Source: Arthrobacter sp. (GTDB lineage: Bacteria > Actinomycetota > Actinomycetes > Actinomycetales > Micrococcaceae). Taken from it: a DNA stretch of 45,532 nt. Position 1 is the first letter of the stretch, and every line of letters starts with the position of its first letter. The notes beneath the pieces were generated by a model. That model was not told the origin of the DNA. It did not search any database and was given only the letters and a program-made list of their open reading frames with translations. Positions 24,253 to 33,141 of this stretch are shown here, in pieces. The position numbers and the translations under genes are program-made. The DNA is taken from NCBI RefSeq assembly GCF_030540645.1, contig NZ_JAUNVV010000017.1, forward strand, positions 3,842 to 49,373, in the 5' to 3' direction.

Positions 24253-25609
24253 TTGCGGAGCGATTGACCTTGTTTGCAAAGGAAAAGAAGTCGTTGTCGG
24301 TGCCGTGGGGAATGCGGTTCAGTCCGGTGCTGAAAATCTTGGTGAGGTCATGATGGCGGCGTGGGATTCGTTGATGAAGTCGTTTCTTACTTCGTGGCTG
24401 GACGTGGGGTTGCTGGTCAGGCTCGATGCCGGTTCGGTGCCGTGGCTGACGGAACAACTGCACACGTTCAGTGTCTTTTTTGCTGTCGTTGGGGTCATGA
24501 TCGCTTGTATCTGGACGATGGTTCACGCACGGGGGGATAAGGCTATCCAGGTCAGTAAGTCCCTGTTTCGGGTGTTTCTGGTAACCACACTGGGAACGGT
24601 TCTTATTCAGGTGGTGCTCGCTGGCGGGGATTCGTTCTCCCAGTGGGTTCTGGACAGTGCCAGTGTTTCAGCGGCCGGCTATAAGGAAGTAGGCGGGCTC
24701 GCTGTTGCGGTGGGTCCAGGCTTGGCAATTATTGCCGGGATTTTCGGTGTTATTGCAACACTTTTCCAGTGGGGCATCATGATGGTTCGTGCCGTGGTGC
24801 TGCCGCTACTGGTGGCTGTCTGGCCGCTCTCGGCCGCGGCTTCCATGGTTGCAGGCGGGGAGGAAACCTTTTCTAAGGTCACTAAGTGGCTGGTCGCTTT
24901 CCTGCTCTACAAGCCGGTGGCTGCCATTATTTATGCCTTCGCTTGGAAGATGAAGTCCGGCGAAGACGGTGTCGGCGGTGTCATTAGTGGCATGTTGCTG
25001 CTGGTGTTGGCCGTTGCTGCGCTTCCTGCCCTGATGAAGCTTGTTTCCCCAGGTACCTCTGCTCTGGGTGGGGCCGCTGGTGGCGGCATGGCCATGGCCG
25101 CCGGTGCCGCAGTCGTCAGCGCAGGTGTGGCTGTCGGTGCCGCTGTGGCCACCGCAGGCACCAGTGCCGGCGCATCTGCCGGTGGTGGCAGTGCTGCCAT
25201 GGCCGGTGGCGGTGGCACTGCTGCTACCGCTGGTGGCGGCGGGGCTGCGTCCATGACAGGTGGTGGCAGCGGTGCTGGTTCCATGACAGGTGGCGGCGAG
25301 TCGGGAGTCTCTGGCGGGGCTTCTGCTTCCCCTGGTGCATCTGGTGAATCCGGGGCCCCCGGTGCACCTGGCGATAGCGGGGCCCAAGGATCACGTGGGA
25401 ATGATGCTGCCGCGATGATCGGCGGCTCGGGCCCGTCTGGCTCGCAGGCTCAGGCAGGGGCAAATGGTGGCCCCTCTCCCTCTGGCGGGAGTTCTGCTGG
25501 TGGGTCTTCCCGCGGTGGGGCTGGCCTGCAGGCCGGGGTGCAATCACTTGGCGGCACTGTCGCTGAGGGTGGAAAAGATTCTGATGGAACGGATGTGATC
25601 GGCGAATGA
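24245..25609 (+). CDS. VirB6/TrbL-like polytopic channel protein
   Basis: From the GTG at 24245, which overlaps the previous stop by eight bases, the protein has about 454 residues. There are about six membrane helices in the first 280 residues (for example FSVFFAVVGVMIACIWTMV, LAIIAGIFGVIATLFQWGIM and GMLLLVLAVAALPALM). A very Gly/Ala/Ser-rich tail of about 170 residues follows. VirB6/TrbL proteins form the inner-membrane channel. The low-complexity tail is probably disordered. Confidence 0.8.
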   Translation: MADCGAIDLVCKGKEVVVGAVGNAVQSGAENLGEVMMAAWDSLMKSFLTSWLDVGLLVRLDAGSVPWLTEQLHTFSVFFAVVGVMIACIWTMVHARGDKAIQVSKSLFRVFLVTTLGTVLIQVVLAGGDSFSQWVLDSASVSAAGYKEVGGLAVAVGPGLAIIAGIFGVIATLFQWGIMMVRAVVLPLLVAVWPLSAAASMVAGGEETFSKVTKWLVAFLLYKPVAAIIYAFAWKMKSGEDGVGGVISGMLLLVLAVAALPALMKLVSPGTSALGGAAGGGMAMAAGAAVVSAGVAVGAAVATAGTSAGASAGGGSAAMAGGGGTAATAGGGGAASMTGGGSGAGSMTGGGESGVSGGASASPGASGESGAPGAPGDSGAQGSRGNDAAAMIGGSGPSGSQAQAGANGGPSPSGGSSAGGSSRGGAGLQAGVQSLGGTVAEGGKDSDGTDVIGE

Positions 25610-27111
25610 GTGAGAACGTGGGCCAGGAAAAATTTGGTAACTGGCTTGAACCGGCTTCCCCGGGAATGTTTGGGCTGAGTCTTGGTGCGCTGGTTGTTGC
25701 GGGCATTGGGTTGGTCTTTACGTTGCTGTGCTTGATGAAAAGCCTGTTCCTCCCCGCCCTGGTCATCCTCCTCATCACTGCGGTGGTGGTGTTGTTCGGG
25801 TTGGTGAAGTGGTTCGGTGCCACGATCGCCTCCCGCGTGAGCGATAAGGCGTCTTTGGTGTTGCGTCGGGCCAACGGTGAAACGTTTTATGTGACGGGGG
25901 CTTTGTCCACGTTGCCGCAGGAGGATGTGGAGCGGTTGCCCGGTGCGTTGGTGAACGTTGATACCGTCTCGGGCCGGGATGGTTTGGGCCGTCCTTATTC
26001 GTTGCTGCACCACAAGTCGGTGCACCAGATTGCGGCTGTGTTTGGTTGTTCCCCTGACGGTTCGGCTATGCAGGAACAAGGGGTGGTGAATGCCCAGGTC
26101 GCGCACTTCGGGGCGTGGGTGTCCTCTTTGAGTGTTGAGGATGGTTTGAGTGGGGCAACGATTGTGGTTGATTCGGCCTCGGAGTCCTCTGCCGGGACGT
26201 GCGCGGCTATCCGGGACGCGGTTTCTCCGACGGCTCCGGCGTTCGCCCGAGAGGTTCTTGACGCGGCAGTGGGCACATTGCCTGCTCGTACCTCGGTGTT
26301 GAATGTGTATTCCACGATGGTGTGGGACGTGGAAGCGCTTGGTGGCAGGGGTGATGATATTTCTTCCCCGGTGGCTGAGATAGCGTCGCGGCTGCCGGGG
26401 CACACGCAGCTTTTGGACGCTGCCGGGGCCGGTGCTCCTAAGCCGTTGGTAGAGGCTGAACTGTCCCATATTGCCCAGTTGGCGTATCAGCCAGGGCGGG
26501 ATCAGGAATTGGCGTTGGATGCGCTGGCGGGCCGTCGGTCGGAGAAGAAGTGGGCGCATGCTGGGCCGGGATTCTTCGATGATTCCCGCGGTCGGGTGGT
26601 CTTCCATGATGGTGTGGCGTCCATGACGTTGATGATGACTGTCCCTCCGGGGGCTCACATCACGGCGAAGTCTTTTGATCGGTTGTTCGGACCGAACCCC
26701 AAGTTTCTGCGCAAGCGCGTTGCTATCACCTACCGCCCCGTCGACGGTGGCGTGGCAAACAAGACTGTGGACCGGTTGGTGAAAACCGCTGATTGGCGGA
26801 TGAGTACCCGCAAGGGCCGGCCAACGTCCTTTGATGTGGCTCGGAAGGCTGTTGCCCAGAAAACCGAAGAAGAGTTGGCGCATGGTGCCCGGTTGGCGAT
26901 GTTTTCCATCATGGTCACTGTGACGTTTGACCCTGATGAGAGGTCCTATCGGGAGGCTTTGAATCAGGTGAAGTCGTTGATGAATTCGTTGCTTATGCCG
27001 TACCGCTTTGTCGAGCACGCTGGCTCGGCCGCGTTCCACACCACGCTTCCCTTTGGTGTGTTGCCGTGGAAGTACAGTTCCAAGCCGTTGTGGATGGAAG
27101 GGGTCCTCTGA
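25606..27111 (+). CDS. SCO6880-like membrane protein (VirB3/VirB4 N-terminal-like)
   Basis: The 501-residue protein has two closely spaced membrane helices at about 25-70, then a large soluble part. It matches the actinobacterial SCO6880 family, found directly before a VirB4-like ATPase. It appears to combine the VirB3 membrane part with the N-terminal non-ATPase domain of VirB4; the soluble segment (SYREALNQVKSLMNSLLMPY) resembles that domain. There is no P-loop. It overlaps the previous gene in ATGA and the next in TGATG. Confidence 0.82.
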   Translation: MSENVGQEKFGNWLEPASPGMFGLSLGALVVAGIGLVFTLLCLMKSLFLPALVILLITAVVVLFGLVKWFGATIASRVSDKASLVLRRANGETFYVTGALSTLPQEDVERLPGALVNVDTVSGRDGLGRPYSLLHHKSVHQIAAVFGCSPDGSAMQEQGVVNAQVAHFGAWVSSLSVEDGLSGATIVVDSASESSAGTCAAIRDAVSPTAPAFAREVLDAAVGTLPARTSVLNVYSTMVWDVEALGGRGDDISSPVAEIASRLPGHTQLLDAAGAGAPKPLVEAELSHIAQLAYQPGRDQELALDALAGRRSEKKWAHAGPGFFDDSRGRVVFHDGVASMTLMMTVPPGAHITAKSFDRLFGPNPKFLRKRVAITYRPVDGGVANKTVDRLVKTADWRMSTRKGRPTSFDVARKAVAQKTEEELAHGARLAMFSIMVTVTFDPDERSYREALNQVKSLMNSLLMPYRFVEHAGSAAFHTTLPFGVLPWKYSSKPLWMEGVL

Positions 27112-28649
27112 TGGGTTTGTTCAAGAACATTCTCAAGCATCATAAAACCTCGCGTGGGTTGACAGGCCTCGGTGGTGGCCGGTGGGGCAAAGTTCCCCAG
27201 CCTCCCCAGTGGTATTCCTCCTCCACGCAGTTGTGTGGGATCTATCCTTTCTCCGCTGGCACGTCTCGTCCGAACGTGGGCACCCCCTTGGGTAGGGATA
27301 TGAATGTGAACACGGCCGTGTGTGGGGACATGAAGACCTGGTATGACGCGGGCCTGATTTCCTCTCCGTCGATGATGCTTTTTGGTCTCAACGGCAACGG
27401 TAAGTCCACGGCGGCGTTGAGGTTTATGTATGCCATGGCCGCGCGTGGGATTATCCCGGCCGCTTTTGACCCGATCAAGAATGAGTATGGGGACGCGATC
27501 GAGGCGATGGGTGGCAACCGTTTCCGTTTTGGTCCCGGCCAGCCAGACCGCATCAACCCCCTTGATCTGGGCTCCCTCGGTGATGCTGCGGCAGAAATTG
27601 GCGGCGACATTGGGGATCAGCTCTATTCCCTGGCCATTGATAAGGCCGTGGACGCGGTGGTGCTGTTTACCCAGATCAACCGCGGCTCAGGAATGCCTTT
27701 ATCCGATATTGAAGAAACCATTTTGGAAGAGCTGGTCAAGGTCGTGATCCGCACCGTCAAGGAGCCTTGGCTGCCGGATTTGTTGGAAGCCTTTGACCAT
27801 CTGCCCCAGGACGTGCTGGAAATTTCCGGCTGCGCCACTGCTGTTGCGTTCCGGTTGGAGTTCAGGGTGCTGCGCCAGTCCCTTCAAGCCCTGGTCAGGG
27901 GCCGGATGGGTGCTTTGTTGGGTGGGCGCAAGAGTGTGGTGATTCCTTTGGGGAATCCGGGCGGATTCTGCTTCGATACCTCCTCCATCCCGGAATCCAA
28001 CTCGAAGCTGCTCTCAGCGGCAATGTTGGGGACCTGGAACATTGGTTTCTCTGCCATGGATGCCCACTGGGAACTGGCCGAGTTTGAGCGGTTGAAGGCC
28101 CTCGAGGCGGCCGCTGCCGGGGACTTTTACGAACCCAAGGTGCGGTGGGGTTCCTACTTCGCCATTCAGGACGAGTTTTGGTACCCGATGCGGGCCTGTG
28201 AAGGGATCATTGACCGCGCCGACCGGGTAGGACGGACCAACCGTGGCGTAGGGGTGAGCGAGTTGAAAATTACCCACAGCCCCAAAGACTTCCTGTCTCT
28301 GCCCAACGCCAAGGATCGGGAAACAGCCAAGGGTTTCGCCCAACGCTGCGGGATGCTCGGGCTGATGGCCCTGACGCTGGATGATTTGGACGCTCTGAGC
28401 GCGGTCCAGCCCTTGAACGCGAAGGAAATATCCACGGTCGCCGGTTTCAACGTTCCCCCTTCGTGGGCGCAACAACCCACCACCGATGGCAGCCCGATGG
28501 CACCTCCCGGGGCGGGGAAGATTCTGCTGAAAGTTCCGGGCCGGGTCGGTATTGCCGTGCAAATGTCCCTGACCCCGATTGAAAACGCAAAGCACGTCAC
28601 GGATGCTCGCAGCCGTGTGACTACTATCGGCGAAAGCTTGGTGTCCTAA
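27111..28649 (+). CDS. VirB4-like secretion ATPase
   Basis: The start is the ATG at 27111, giving 512 residues. The Walker A motif is GLNGNGKST at about residues 92-100. FDPIKNEYGDAIEAMGGN, typical of VirB4/TraC ATPases, follows, and the Walker B equivalent appears in GSYFAIQDEFWYPM. The protein corresponds to the C-terminal ATPase half of a full VirB4; the N-terminal half is probably supplied by the SCO6880-like protein just upstream. It powers channel assembly and substrate transfer at the cytoplasmic face. TAATG joins it to the coupling protein gene. Confidence 0.88.
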   Translation: MGLFKNILKHHKTSRGLTGLGGGRWGKVPQPPQWYSSSTQLCGIYPFSAGTSRPNVGTPLGRDMNVNTAVCGDMKTWYDAGLISSPSMMLFGLNGNGKSTAALRFMYAMAARGIIPAAFDPIKNEYGDAIEAMGGNRFRFGPGQPDRINPLDLGSLGDAAAEIGGDIGDQLYSLAIDKAVDAVVLFTQINRGSGMPLSDIEETILEELVKVVIRTVKEPWLPDLLEAFDHLPQDVLEISGCATAVAFRLEFRVLRQSLQALVRGRMGALLGGRKSVVIPLGNPGGFCFDTSSIPESNSKLLSAAMLGTWNIGFSAMDAHWELAEFERLKALEAAAAGDFYEPKVRWGSYFAIQDEFWYPMRACEGIIDRADRVGRTNRGVGVSELKITHSPKDFLSLPNAKDRETAKGFAQRCGMLGLMALTLDDLDALSAVQPLNAKEISTVAGFNVPPSWAQQPTTDGSPMAPPGAGKILLKVPGRVGIAVQMSLTPIENAKHVTDARSRVTTIGESLVS

Positions 28650-30493
28650 TGGGTGCCCCAACACGTACACGCTACCTACGTCGCCGGGACCGTGCGACAA
28701 CGATGCTGATCGGTGTCGCCGCCGGTGTTGTTCTTTCAGTGGTGACGGGCTTGTCGTTGGGGCAGTGGTTCCACACTGGTGTGTGGGCTTCCCCGGCTGC
28801 CGTCATTCGCGCCTTCATCAAGGACGGGGCTCCCTGGACGCCGCTGTACCTGATCGGTATGGGCGTTGCCGCACTGGCCGTGGTGCTGCTGGTTGTGGGC
28901 GGGTTGTTCGGATGGCGGAAGCTGGGGAACCGGTCGGCGTGGGTGGATTCAGCTGCACCCCACATGGCGGCGGTCTCAGAAGTGAAGTCGTTGACGCACA
29001 AGTCGGCCCAGTCCACGGCCAAGCGTTTGGGCAGCGGCTGTGATGGTTTCGTGGGTCTTCCTCTGGGCTCGTTGTTGCCGACCGGAAAAATGTTGTACAC
29101 CTCGTTGGAAGATGTGGGGCTGCTGTTTGCCGGCCCGCGTACCGGCAAGTCTTCCTGCTTTGCCATTCCCCACATCCTGGACGCGACCGGGCCGGTGCTG
29201 GTCACGGAGAACAAGCGCGGACTTCATGACCACACCCGGGGAGTCCGTGAGGGTGTGGGCAAGGTCTTTGTCTTTGACCCGCAGGCAATTGTGGGCCAGT
29301 CACCGGATTGGTGGTTCAACCCGCTGGCTCCGGTCACGGATGAATCCAAGGCCTATGACCTGGCTGAACTGTTCGCCAAGGCAGAAATGGAGGCGGTGTC
29401 CTCCTCTGCGAATGGTGGGTTCTTTGAAGAACGCGCCACGACGTTGCTGCGCGGCCTGTTCCTGGCAGCGGCAGTGAGCCAAGGCCAAGCACTGCCACAT
29501 AAGGCAGGGGAGGCGGGGCCGAAGTATTGGCTCCGTGATGTTCAGGAATGGATCGCCGCTCCCGAAGCAGAATCACCGGTCGCCGTCGAGCTGCTGGACG
29601 GCACCATGTACAAGGAAGTGCTGAACGAGCTGATCGGTATTTACAACGCCGCACCGCAGGAGCGTTCCGGCGTGTTCTCCACCGCCCAAGTCATGACCAA
29701 GTCCCTGTCGAACCGGCAGATTGCCGGGTGGGTGAATCCTTCTCCAGGTGAAGAAAACGGCAAGGGCCGGATGCTCTTTGACCCGGTGAAATTCCTAGAA
29801 GGCTCCAACACGCTCTACAGCCTATCCAAGGACGGCTCAGGCTCCGCCAAAGCATTGGTCACGGCCCTAACCGTGGCCGTGTGTGATGCCGGTGAGTTCA
29901 AAGCCTCCACCCTCCCCGGGGGCCGGCTGAAAACACCCATGGTCGTGGTTCTGGATGAGGCCGCGAACGTGTGCCGGTGGCCCAAGCTCCCCAAGTTGTA
30001 CTCGCACTACGGTTCACGCGGGATCCTCATCGACACGATTCTCCAGTCCTACCCGCAAGGTGAGGGCGTGTGGGGCAAGGCCGGCATGGATGCCCTGCTA
30101 GAAGCGGCGAACTGGGTCGCCTACGCAGGCGGGAACAAACCCGGACACCTACTGACCCTGTTCTCTGACGCCATTGGTGATTACTACTACTCCACCCCCG
30201 GCTCTCCCGGCTCCCCAGGGATGCCGCGCGGGCCGCGTCAGGAACAAAAAGACAGGGTCTTTGATCCGGCAGAACTCTCCGCGCTGCCCAAGGGCCGGGC
30301 AGTGTTGCTGTCCTCCGGGAACCGGGCCGCGCTGTTGCGCACTGTTCCGTGGATGGTGACCAAGCATCAAGAGGGCATCCGGGCATCCTTGACCAAGTAC
30401 GACCCGCAGGCAGAGGACACCATCAGGGAAGCCAAGGAATCCATCGAGGCGATGCGTCGTGATCCCGATGCCGTGGCAGGGGTTCCGGCATGA
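28649..30493 (+). CDS. VirD4/TraG-like type IV coupling protein
   Basis: The 614-residue protein has two membrane helices (about 17-37 and 66-89). A RecA-like ATPase domain follows: Walker A GPRTGKSS at about 162-169, VLVTENKRGLHDHTRG, Walker B MVVVLDEAANVCRWPKLP at about 431-448, and a TraG-type GILIDTILQSYPQGEGVWG segment. Coupling proteins bring the relaxase-DNA complex to the channel. Having this gene argues for DNA transfer rather than only protein secretion. The gene ends in ATGA overlapping the next one. Confidence 0.92.
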   Translation: MGAPTRTRYLRRRDRATTMLIGVAAGVVLSVVTGLSLGQWFHTGVWASPAAVIRAFIKDGAPWTPLYLIGMGVAALAVVLLVVGGLFGWRKLGNRSAWVDSAAPHMAAVSEVKSLTHKSAQSTAKRLGSGCDGFVGLPLGSLLPTGKMLYTSLEDVGLLFAGPRTGKSSCFAIPHILDATGPVLVTENKRGLHDHTRGVREGVGKVFVFDPQAIVGQSPDWWFNPLAPVTDESKAYDLAELFAKAEMEAVSSSANGGFFEERATTLLRGLFLAAAVSQGQALPHKAGEAGPKYWLRDVQEWIAAPEAESPVAVELLDGTMYKEVLNELIGIYNAAPQERSGVFSTAQVMTKSLSNRQIAGWVNPSPGEENGKGRMLFDPVKFLEGSNTLYSLSKDGSGSAKALVTALTVAVCDAGEFKASTLPGGRLKTPMVVVLDEAANVCRWPKLPKLYSHYGSRGILIDTILQSYPQGEGVWGKAGMDALLEAANWVAYAGGNKPGHLLTLFSDAIGDYYYSTPGSPGSPGMPRGPRQEQKDRVFDPAELSALPKGRAVLLSSGNRAALLRTVPWMVTKHQEGIRASLTKYDPQAEDTIREAKESIEAMRRDPDAVAGVPA

Positions 30494-31176
30494 GTGAAGC
30501 GTTCGATGAAGGGACCGGGGAAAAGCTTGAGGCACAGGCGTTCACAGAACAGGATTTTCTCCTCACCGCATACGAGGCTGCCGACCTTTTGGGCGAGGAA
30601 CTCAACGAAAAGTTCAGTGTTGCCCGGTTCAGGCGTTTGGTTATGTCCGGCGACGCGCCGGCTGTGGCCGATAAGGGGCGCGGGATTGATAAGTGGTCGC
30701 AGGCCGCCCTGGACAGGTGGATCGAGTCTTACCTACCTGATACCCCAGCCGCAGAGGAAGCTGCGGCAGTCCAAGCCGCTGAGCCCAAGCACAGGGATGT
30801 GTACGAGTTCTTTGAACGAACCTATAGCCCCTATTACGAGCTGGCAGATGCCCGCATCAGCGCACTAAACCGGGAGAAGCCACTGACTTCCTGGTGTGAC
30901 CAGTGGTGGGTCCACCGCTCCGTCGTCGCCCGCTTGGTCGCCTCCTGGTACGCGTGGGAAGACGCCTTCGCTGCCGGTGGCGGGGCCATGTCCTCATGGA
31001 TACTCGAACACGCTGACCGGCACTACGACCGGATCATGGCCGAAGACGGGCCCTTTCGCAAATGCAAGTCCGGCCACACTGACGACCTCGACGAGTACCG
31101 GACCATTGCAGCCCCGGACGCCCTCAGGCTGCACGACGAAGCTAAAGACGACCCAAACATCGGGACCCCACAATGA
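30490..31176 (+). CDS. DUF4913-like protein
   Basis: The 228-residue protein resembles the DUF4913 family in its C-terminal half: LTSWCDQWWVHRSVVARLVA, WYAWEDAF, and MSSWILEHADRHYDRIM, ending GPFRKCKSGH. This family is common in actinobacterial conjugative elements, directly downstream of the coupling protein. The N-terminal half (YEAADLLGEELNEKFSVARF) looks like a helix-turn-helix or excisionase-type domain with LVMSGDAPAVADKGRGIDKW. Its function is not known; DNA binding is my guess. Confidence 0.78.
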   Translation: MSEAFDEGTGEKLEAQAFTEQDFLLTAYEAADLLGEELNEKFSVARFRRLVMSGDAPAVADKGRGIDKWSQAALDRWIESYLPDTPAAEEAAAVQAAEPKHRDVYEFFERTYSPYYELADARISALNREKPLTSWCDQWWVHRSVVARLVASWYAWEDAFAAGGGAMSSWILEHADRHYDRIMAEDGPFRKCKSGHTDDLDEYRTIAAPDALRLHDEAKDDPNIGTPQ

Positions 31177-31319
31177 GCCCTCGAAACAGCAAGCAGTACT
31201 GGCGTGCGATTACTGTCACCGCCGACGTCCAAGCCCTCAACAGTGCGAAACTCTCTCGGTCGTCCGCACCACACAAATCGTCTAGCAACGAGTTAAGGAG
31301 TTCGACATGTCAGAAATGA
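31173..31319 (+). CDS. Possible 48-residue ORF at the end of the transfer operon
   Basis: An ATG overlaps the DUF4913-like stop in ATGA (31173-31176) and opens a 48-residue frame beginning MSPRNSKQYWRAITVTADVQ, ending inside the start of the next gene. The exact overlap is like that of the real genes upstream, but the C-terminal half is Ser-rich and undistinguished. It may be the shortened remnant of a longer gene. Confidence 0.35.
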   Translation: MSPRNSKQYWRAITVTADVQALNSAKLSRSSAPHKSSSNELRSSTCQK

Positions 31320-32305
31320 ACACTCAAGAACCTTCCCAGGGTCACCCTGTTCTGGCCACTCAACATGAATTGGAGGTTGAACAGGCCTGTGGTCCCGTGC
31401 TCGAGGCGCTGTACTCGGAAGTTCAGGGTCAGACCAAGGAAGCGAACCGTCTCCGCACAGTTCAGGCAGAGAAGGCACATCTCGATTTTAAGAAGCTAGA
31501 GGAGCGGAGCGAGACGTATCCATGGGTGTCTCCTGATGAATATACGATTAAGATCCACAGACTCGTTTATGAGCACGAAGGCGACCTAAAAGCCACTGTT
31601 GCGGATCCACGCTATCGAGAGGCTATTTTGGAGTTGGTGCAGCGGGAAGATATTGGTGTCTTCGACGAGGAAGGTCACCCCACTGTCTCGATGGCTGAAA
31701 TCCTTTCTTTTGTGCATACACGGGTTTCTATAGAGGCGGAAGCTCTTGCTCAGGAAAGGGCAGCGTCAGTGGCCCGTGGGGCAGTGAAAGCAGCAGATCT
31801 GGGCAAGGAGATGCACTTTGGTGTGGAGGGGCACAGCAAAGCAGACAACGCCCGGAGGTTGGAAAACGCCCAAACAGTCCACGCTGATTTGGTGCGGGAC
31901 GGCCTTGACGAGCAGATCCCACCCTTTCCCTTGCTCTCAGTCATCAAGCACGCAGGGAACCTCTCAGAGGTTGTTTACGATCCAGCACTGCCGCAGGACC
32001 TTCTCAACAGTGTGGAGCTCCTCTTCGCGGTGGTGGTGGAGGGTGTCGGTGAGCAGCCACTCAATTCCTTGGAACAGGGAACCAACCAGGACTACTTTGA
32101 TTCGGTCGTGGCTTCGTTGAAGCTGAAAGAACAGTACGGAACCGACAAATCTTTCCAAAAAGCCATGCAAGCAGCATCCTTCGCGTCCACACAGCAGCAG
32201 TTCCCGGCAGCCCACGCAGCAGCGGGCAAAGGCAAAACTGACACCAGGGCACGCAGCAACGCACCGGTCCAGCATCAACGCCAACAACCTGGCTTAGCGA
32301 GATAA
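31307..32305 (+). CDS. Unknown 332-residue hydrophilic protein
   Basis: The ATG at 31307 has TTAAGGAG at good spacing. The protein is hydrophilic and mostly helical with heptad-like stretches (for example EVQGQTKEANRLRTVQAEKA and RVSIEAEALAQERAASVARG), and ends in a Gln/Ala-rich tail (about 290-332). There are no membrane segments and no recognised motifs. It has its own ribosome site and is followed by a strong terminator, so it is the end of the transfer transcription unit. Base use looks slightly less GC-rich than in the secretion genes. I assign no function. Confidence 0.75.
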   Translation: MSEMNTQEPSQGHPVLATQHELEVEQACGPVLEALYSEVQGQTKEANRLRTVQAEKAHLDFKKLEERSETYPWVSPDEYTIKIHRLVYEHEGDLKATVADPRYREAILELVQREDIGVFDEEGHPTVSMAEILSFVHTRVSIEAEALAQERAASVARGAVKAADLGKEMHFGVEGHSKADNARRLENAQTVHADLVRDGLDEQIPPFPLLSVIKHAGNLSEVVYDPALPQDLLNSVELLFAVVVEGVGEQPLNSLEQGTNQDYFDSVVASLKLKEQYGTDKSFQKAMQAASFASTQQQFPAAHAAAGKGKTDTRARSNAPVQHQRQQPGLAR

Positions 32306-32306
32306 C

Positions 32307-32346
32307 AAAACGCGGCCCCTGCCGAAGAAGTCAGGGGCCGCGTTTT
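32307..32346 (+). terminator. Strong terminator at the end of the transfer region
   Basis: A perfect 15-bp stem (AAAACGCGGCCCCTG and its complement) encloses a 10-base loop and ends in GTTTTG, directly after the stop at 32305. It is symmetrical enough to act in both directions. Confidence 0.9.
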
Positions 32347-32360
32347 GCGGCTGAGCGTGA

Positions 32361-32715
32361 GCGGATCATCCATGTGCAGGAAATAGCTTTGCGTATGTTG
32401 GACGCCCCAAACAGCCGCTGGCTATTGTTGAACCTGGGCCAGCAGTGAACACACCTGAACTTGGGGAGGTCATCGACCAGATTTCCCCGGTCACACCAAG
32501 GGACGGGTCTAAGCCCATCCCGCTGTTCAGACGCCTCTTTGGGCGGAAGTTATAGGCAATAAACCCTGACGTTCGAGCCAAACCTGAGCCGGATCTCTCG
32601 CGTCTATTTTATGCAGTTCCCGATAAAGATTCGGTAGACTGGAGCGGTAACTATTTTGACCCCGTATGAAGACATGCTCCGCGATGTGCTGAGCTTCGGA
32701 AAACAGGGTCGGTAG
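32361..32715 (+). pseudogene. Decayed coding sequence after the terminator
   Basis: One plus-strand frame from 32361 reads sensibly (AYVGRPKQPLAIVEPGPAV, then PIPLFRRLFGRKL) to a TAG at 32553. It continues with PDVRAKPEPDLSRLFYAV and DSVDWSGNYFDPV to a TGA at 32667. Removing one C from the CCCC run before it restores a frame ending YEDMLRDVLSFGKQGR-stop at 32715. There is no usable start codon upstream. This suggests a 5'-truncated gene, or two genes, with a nonsense change and a frameshift, just before a terminator. I do not recognise the protein. Confidence 0.35.
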
Positions 32716-32733
32716 TACCTGTTTGTTACAGCA

Positions 32734-32761
32734 AGAAGGACCGGTGCCAGCCGGTCCTTCT
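32734..32761 (+). terminator. Terminator hairpin
   Basis: An 11-bp perfect stem, AGAAGGACCGG and its complement, surrounds a TGCCAG loop, 18 bases after the TAG at 32715. No long T-run follows. Confidence 0.6.
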
Positions 32762-32862
32762 GCACTACTTACAGTCAAATATGAGCTAGTCACGAGACTA
32801 ACCCTGTTGTGTCATGACAACAGTTTAGTTGAAAAAAGTTCCCACACGCTAATTTTTTGGTT

Positions 32863-32923
32863 TGTGGGTTTCCATGTTCGCGGGTTCCCACATTTTTACC
32901 TCTGTGGGTTTCCATGTTCGCGG
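32863..32923. repeat. 21-bp direct repeats
   Basis: TGTGGGTTTCCATGTTCGCGG occurs at 32863-32883 and again, identical, at 32903-32923, 40 bases apart. Inverted CCCACA elements lie before and between them (32841-32846 and 32887-32892). This is an AT-rich gap between the transfer region and the minus-strand methyltransferase-helicase. The layout could suit a protein-binding site or an origin of transfer, but there is no direct evidence for either. Confidence 0.6.
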
Positions 32924-32975
32924 ACTTATTTCATCAGTGTTTTGTGGCTGGCTCCCTCATGGAAGGGAGCTCACT

Positions 32976-33071
32976 ATGGAGCCGACGATTCGTTGGGACA
33001 AGTGGGGCTTTTGGGTGCAGGTGATCATCCTCGGTTGGATGGTTGCTTCCACCCTGATCCTCGGCAAGTAG
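32976..33071 (+). CDS. 31-residue single-helix membrane protein
   Basis: The ATG at 32976 has AAGGGAG about eight bases upstream. The 31-residue product starts MEPTIRWDKWGFWV and then forms one hydrophobic helix (VIILGWMVASTLIL) ending GK. The charge pattern and the clear ribosome site support a real small membrane protein. Its function is unknown. Confidence 0.6.
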   Translation: MEPTIRWDKWGFWVQVIILGWMVASTLILGK

Positions 33072-33141
33072 CCCTAACAGCGTGGCCGGTAACCCTCCCT
33101 CTTAAGCGCGGATGGTTCACCGGCCATTGCTGTTTCTGCCG

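Noticed and set aside
32527-32793. Minus-strand frame of 88 codons
   Set aside because: Part of its translation looks plausible, but it runs through a terminator hairpin, starts with GTG without a ribosome site, and the plus strand of the same stretch reads as decayed coding sequence.
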